Shown: one piece after another, positions 34,329-36,737 of the stretch
How the letters are laid out: the number at the start of each line of letters is the position of its first letter
Position numbering within the stretch: position 1 is the first letter of the stretch
NCBI GenBank assembly: GCA_023254135.1
Contig: JALQYL010000010.1
Location: forward strand, 1-36,737
DNA from: Ilumatobacteraceae bacterium
Lineage (GTDB): Bacteria > Actinomycetota > Acidimicrobiia > Acidimicrobiales > Ilumatobacteraceae
Direction of reading: 5' to 3'
DNA: 36,737 bases
The notes under the pieces: generated by a model
Databases searched by the model: none
Told to the model about the DNA's origin: nothing
The model's input: only the letters and a program-made list of their open reading frames with translations
Position numbers and translations under genes: made by a program

Positions 34329-35894
34329 ATGGGTACTTCTTCTGCTCTCGCCAACCACGATGTAGTTCTTGTTGTGGACTTCGGTGCGCAATATGCCCAG
34401 CTCATCGCTCGTCGAGTTCGCGAGGCACAGGTGTATTCAGAAATCGTGCCGTTTCGTATTACGGCAGCAGAGGTTCGGGCAAAGTCGCCCAAGGCCATCA
34501 TTTTGTCCGGCGGACCAAAGAGCGTTCACGTGGAAGGCGCGCCATCGCTGGATCCAGAGATTTATGAACTCGGCATTCCCATCTTGGGTATTTGTTACGG
34601 CTGTCAATTGGTGGCACAACAATTGGGTGGAACCGTTGATCGTGGTGGCCGCGGTGAATACGGGCGCGCAACACTCACACGTGCCACTGTTCCTTCTCGG
34701 TTGCTGGGAAGTGCGACACCCGATGTGCACGACGTGTGGATGAGTCACTTCGACTTCGTGAGTGCACCACCAGCCGGATTTGTTTCCACTGCGGCAACAC
34801 CCGATGCACCGCACGCCGTCATTGAAAATGATGAGCGCCGTATTTATGGTGTGCAGTATCACCCCGAAGTGGTGCACACCACCAGTGGTCAGGACATGTT
34901 GGTGCGCTTCCTCATCGATATCGCCGGTTGTAAGGGTGACTGGACCATGGCCAGCATTGTCGAAGACCAAGTGGCAGCCATACGCGAACAAATTGGCAAG
35001 GAACGCGCCATTTGCGGTTTGTCTGGTGGAGTTGATTCGTCCGTTGCCGCGGCCATTGTTCACCAAGCAATCGGAAGCCAACTCACCTGCGTGTACGTGG
35101 ATACCGGACTCATGCGTCGCGGTGAAAGCGAACAGGTAGTGGAGACTTTCCGTCGTTCCATGGGAATTGAACTCATTCACGTTGATGCCGGAGATCGTTT
35201 CTTCTCCGCGTTGCAAGGTGTGACCGAACCCGAGGCAAAGCGAAAGGCAATCGGGGAGTTGTTCGTGCGCATTTTTGAAGAGCACACGGGCGGACTCACC
35301 GACGCGAAGTTCCTGGTACAGGGCACCTTGTATCCCGACATTGTGGAGAGTGGCGGGCACGATGGCACTGCCGCCGTCATCAAGAGTCATCACAACGTGG
35401 GTGGCCTACCCGAAGACATGACGCTTGAGTTGTGCGAACCACTGCGAGCGTTGTTCAAAGATGAGGTGCGCAAAGTGGGCGTTGAAGTCGGCTTGTCCGA
35501 CGACATCGTGTGGCGCCAACCATTCCCGGGTCCGGGTCTTGGTGTTCGCATCATCGGTGAAGTCACGCCGGACAAGGTGGCAACATTGCAGCACGCTGAC
35601 GAAATCGTGCGTCAGGAAGTGAAGGCTGCTGGCCTTGAACGAGAGATTTGGCAGGCCTTTGCCGTACTGGCCGACATTCGATCGGTGGGTGTGATGGGAG
35701 ACGAGCGCACGTATGGCCGCCCCATCATCATCCGTGCAGTCACTAGTGACGATGCCATGACCGCCGACTGGGCTCGACTGCCATATGACTTGCTGGAGAA
35801 GATGTCGAACCGCATCATCAACGAAGTTCCAGGCATCAATCGCGTGGTCTACGACGTCACCTCGAAACCACCCGGAACCATTGAATGGGAGTAG
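34329..35894 (+). CDS. guaA: GMP synthase (glutamine-hydrolysing)
   Basis: GuaA aminates XMP to GMP. The 521-residue protein has the glutaminase domain with nucleophile Cys in GICYGCQ and the His/Glu pair in QYHPEVVHT, the ATP pyrophosphatase P-loop [13 protein letters not shown], and a C-terminal dimerisation domain ending [18 protein letters not shown]. Length and order are standard. ATG 34329 is near a TAGGGT box at 34312-34317, so the leader would be very short. Confidence 0.97.
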   Translation: MGTSSALANHDVVLVVDFGAQYAQLIARRVREAQVYSEIVPFRITAAEVRAKSPKAIILSGGPKSVHVEGAPSLDPEIYELGIPILGICYGCQLVAQQLGGTVDRGGRGEYGRATLTRATVPSRLLGSATPDVHDVWMSHFDFVSAPPAGFVSTAATPDAPHAVIENDERRIYGVQYHPEVVHTTSGQDMLVRFLIDIAGCKGDWTMASIVEDQVAAIREQIGKERAICGLSGGVDSSVAAAIVHQAIGSQLTCVYVDTGLMRRGESEQVVETFRRSMGIELIHVDAGDRFFSALQGVTEPEAKRKAIGELFVRIFEEHTGGLTDAKFLVQGTLYPDIVESGGHDGTAAVIKSHHNVGGLPEDMTLELCEPLRALFKDEVRKVGVEVGLSDDIVWRQPFPGPGLGVRIIGEVTPDKVATLQHADEIVRQEVKAAGLEREIWQAFAVLADIRSVGVMGDERTYGRPIIIRAVTSDDAMTADWARLPYDLLEKMSNRIINEVPGINRVVYDVTSKPPGTIEWE

Positions 35895-35896
35895 TG

Positions 35897-35917
35897 CACA
35901 AGGCGTGAAGCCTTGTG
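35897..35917 (+). terminator. Hairpin after guaA
   Basis: CACAAGGC at 35897-35904 and GCCTTGTG at 35910-35917 pair around GTGAA, 2 nt after the guaA stop. TTG rather than a long T run follows, so it is a moderate terminator candidate. Confidence 0.55.
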
Positions 35918-35978
35918 TTGTAAGGGTGAGAGCAGGCGACGGCGCGTCACTTCTGGCCCCAAGTACCCTTGAAGGGTC

Positions 35979-36737
35979 ATGAACGAGACCCGCACTTCAC
36001 GGGGGCCCAAGAGGTCCGTTCTCGCCTCAGTCTGTGCGGCTGTGCTGGTGCTGGTACCCGCGCTCCTGCCAACGGTGGCATCGGCCGACTCCATTGACGA
36101 CAAGCGCCGCCAGGCTGCCAACATCGCCGACCAACTAGAGAAGCTCACCGAGCAAATGGACGCCCTCGGCGAGGACTACTCCCAGTCGCTGGTGCAGCAG
36201 TCCGACCTATCCGCCGAAATCAAGAAGGCTCAGGCCGATGTTGCGGCGGCCGAGGCGCAGGTGGCACAAATGCGTGGCACGTTGTATGCGTCAGCTCTTG
36301 CACAGTTCATGCATGGCGGGCGTAATTCCACGCTCACGAATCTGTTGGCATCTGCCGGGGGTGTGCAAGATGCGCTCCAGCGAGGCGAGCTTTCATCAAT
36401 TGCACTGAACCAGGGTTCACTCACCACCGACTCGCTCGATGCCACCGCCACTGAGTTGACAAAGAAGCGCAAGACTCTCGAAGCCAAGAAGAAGCGAGCG
36501 GAAAGCGTTGCTGCCAACGTGTTGAAGCGTCAAAGTGCGGCTGAAGCACTTGCTGCCCGATATACCGATCTGCAGAAGTCCGTGCAAGGAGATCTTGTCG
36601 ATCTGCTTCGTCAAGAACGCCAACGTCGCGAAGCCGAGGCATTGACCGCTGCGCAACGATCAGCTGCCGGATACAACAGTAAGTACGCAGCTATTCGTGC
36701 GCGATACAAAAACATCCCGAACGTTTCGGCTCGCGCA
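35979..36737 (+). CDS. Secreted coiled-coil protein, N-terminal part (partial)
   Basis: The frame is open from ATG 35979 to the window end (253 codons). It has a clear signal peptide (RSVLASVCAAVLVLVPALL, cleavage after TVASA, residue 36) and then long Ala/Glu/Lys/Gln-rich helices (QLEKLTEQMDALGED, SAEIKKAQADVAAAEAQVAQM, TKKRKTLEAKKKRAESV), a coiled coil. This is the architecture of the N-terminal part of actinobacterial RipA/CwlO-type NlpC/P60 peptidoglycan hydrolases or of M23 activators. The enzyme domain, if present, lies beyond the window, so the type is an inference. GAAGGG about two nt upstream is a close ribosome site. Confidence 0.8.
   Translation, partial: MNETRTSRGPKRSVLASVCAAVLVLVPALLPTVASADSIDDKRRQAANIADQLEKLTEQMDALGEDYSQSLVQQSDLSAEIKKAQADVAAAEAQVAQMRGTLYASALAQFMHGGRNSTLTNLLASAGGVQDALQRGELSSIALNQGSLTTDSLDATATELTKKRKTLEAKKKRAESVAANVLKRQSAAEALAARYTDLQKSVQGDLVDLLRQERQRREAEALTAAQRSAAGYNSKYAAIRARYKNIPNVSARA

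Noticed and set aside
34595-34615. GuaA nucleophile motif GICYGCQ in place of the common GICYGMQ
   Set aside because: The position varies naturally in GATase enzymes (G-x-C-x-G-x-Q), so it is not evidence of altered function.
34437-35393. Open frame of 318 codons on the minus strand opposite guaA
   Set aside because: Antisense shadow; guaA is complete and conserved throughout the stretch.
35964-35977. ACCCTT-G-AAGGGT palindrome before the last gene
   Set aside because: It includes the ribosome site and has a one-base loop, so it cannot fold as a hairpin; as an operator it is too short to support.

Overview
This window comes from a Gram-positive actinobacterium of moderately high GC. It is most likely a member of the Acidimicrobiia (Ilumatobacter-like lineages are my best guess, inferred from gene order and protein style, not from any search). 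Nearly every base is coding and many genes overlap by 1-4 nt. Housekeeping gene order is the actinobacterial one: the spc and alpha ribosomal operons, then truA-rplM-rpsI-glmM-glmS-acpS-nnr-alr-tsaE-tsaB-rimI-tsaD-groES-groEL.

Layout, plus strand first. 1-5247 is the end of rpsC followed by rplP to rplO (the S10 tail and spc operon). 5292-7719 holds secY, adk, infA and rpmJ; map, often found between adk and infA, is absent, and infA seems to start at a CTG codon. 7745-10486 is the alpha operon (rpsM, rpsK, rpsD, rpoA, rplQ). It ends at a strong hairpin that lies inside the 5' end of the next reading frame, truA. rplM-rpsI has its own leader. 12353-24497 is a dense run for cell-wall precursors (glmM, a greatly enlarged 1133-residue glmS, alr), holo-ACP formation (acpS), metabolite repair (nnr), the t6A tRNA-modification set (tsaE, tsaB, tsaD) with rimI, then dus and maf. 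24512-26568 is groESL behind a promoter overlapped by a perfect CIRCE operator. A strong GNRA-loop terminator follows.

26690-27862 holds two uncharacterised small genes and a Nudix hydrolase. On the minus strand, 31820 to 27863 holds a TetR regulator, an FMN riboswitch, ribD-ribBA-ribH and a small secreted phospholipase A2-like protein. The riboswitch's closing P1 helix contains most of the ribD Shine-Dalgarno sequence. No riboflavin synthase (ribE) gene is present. 31983-33064 is an unfamiliar two-gene membrane module divergent from tetR; its first protein has a MotB-like Y-A-D membrane helix. After it come an EamA-type exporter and a small signal-peptide/TM protein (both minus), then guaA, and a secreted coiled-coil protein cut by the window end.

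No tRNA, rRNA, CRISPR array, insertion sequence or phage gene was seen. The least explained items are the enlarged GlmS, the two-gene membrane module at 31983-33064, the CTG start of infA, and the terminator-like hairpin inside the truA reading frame.
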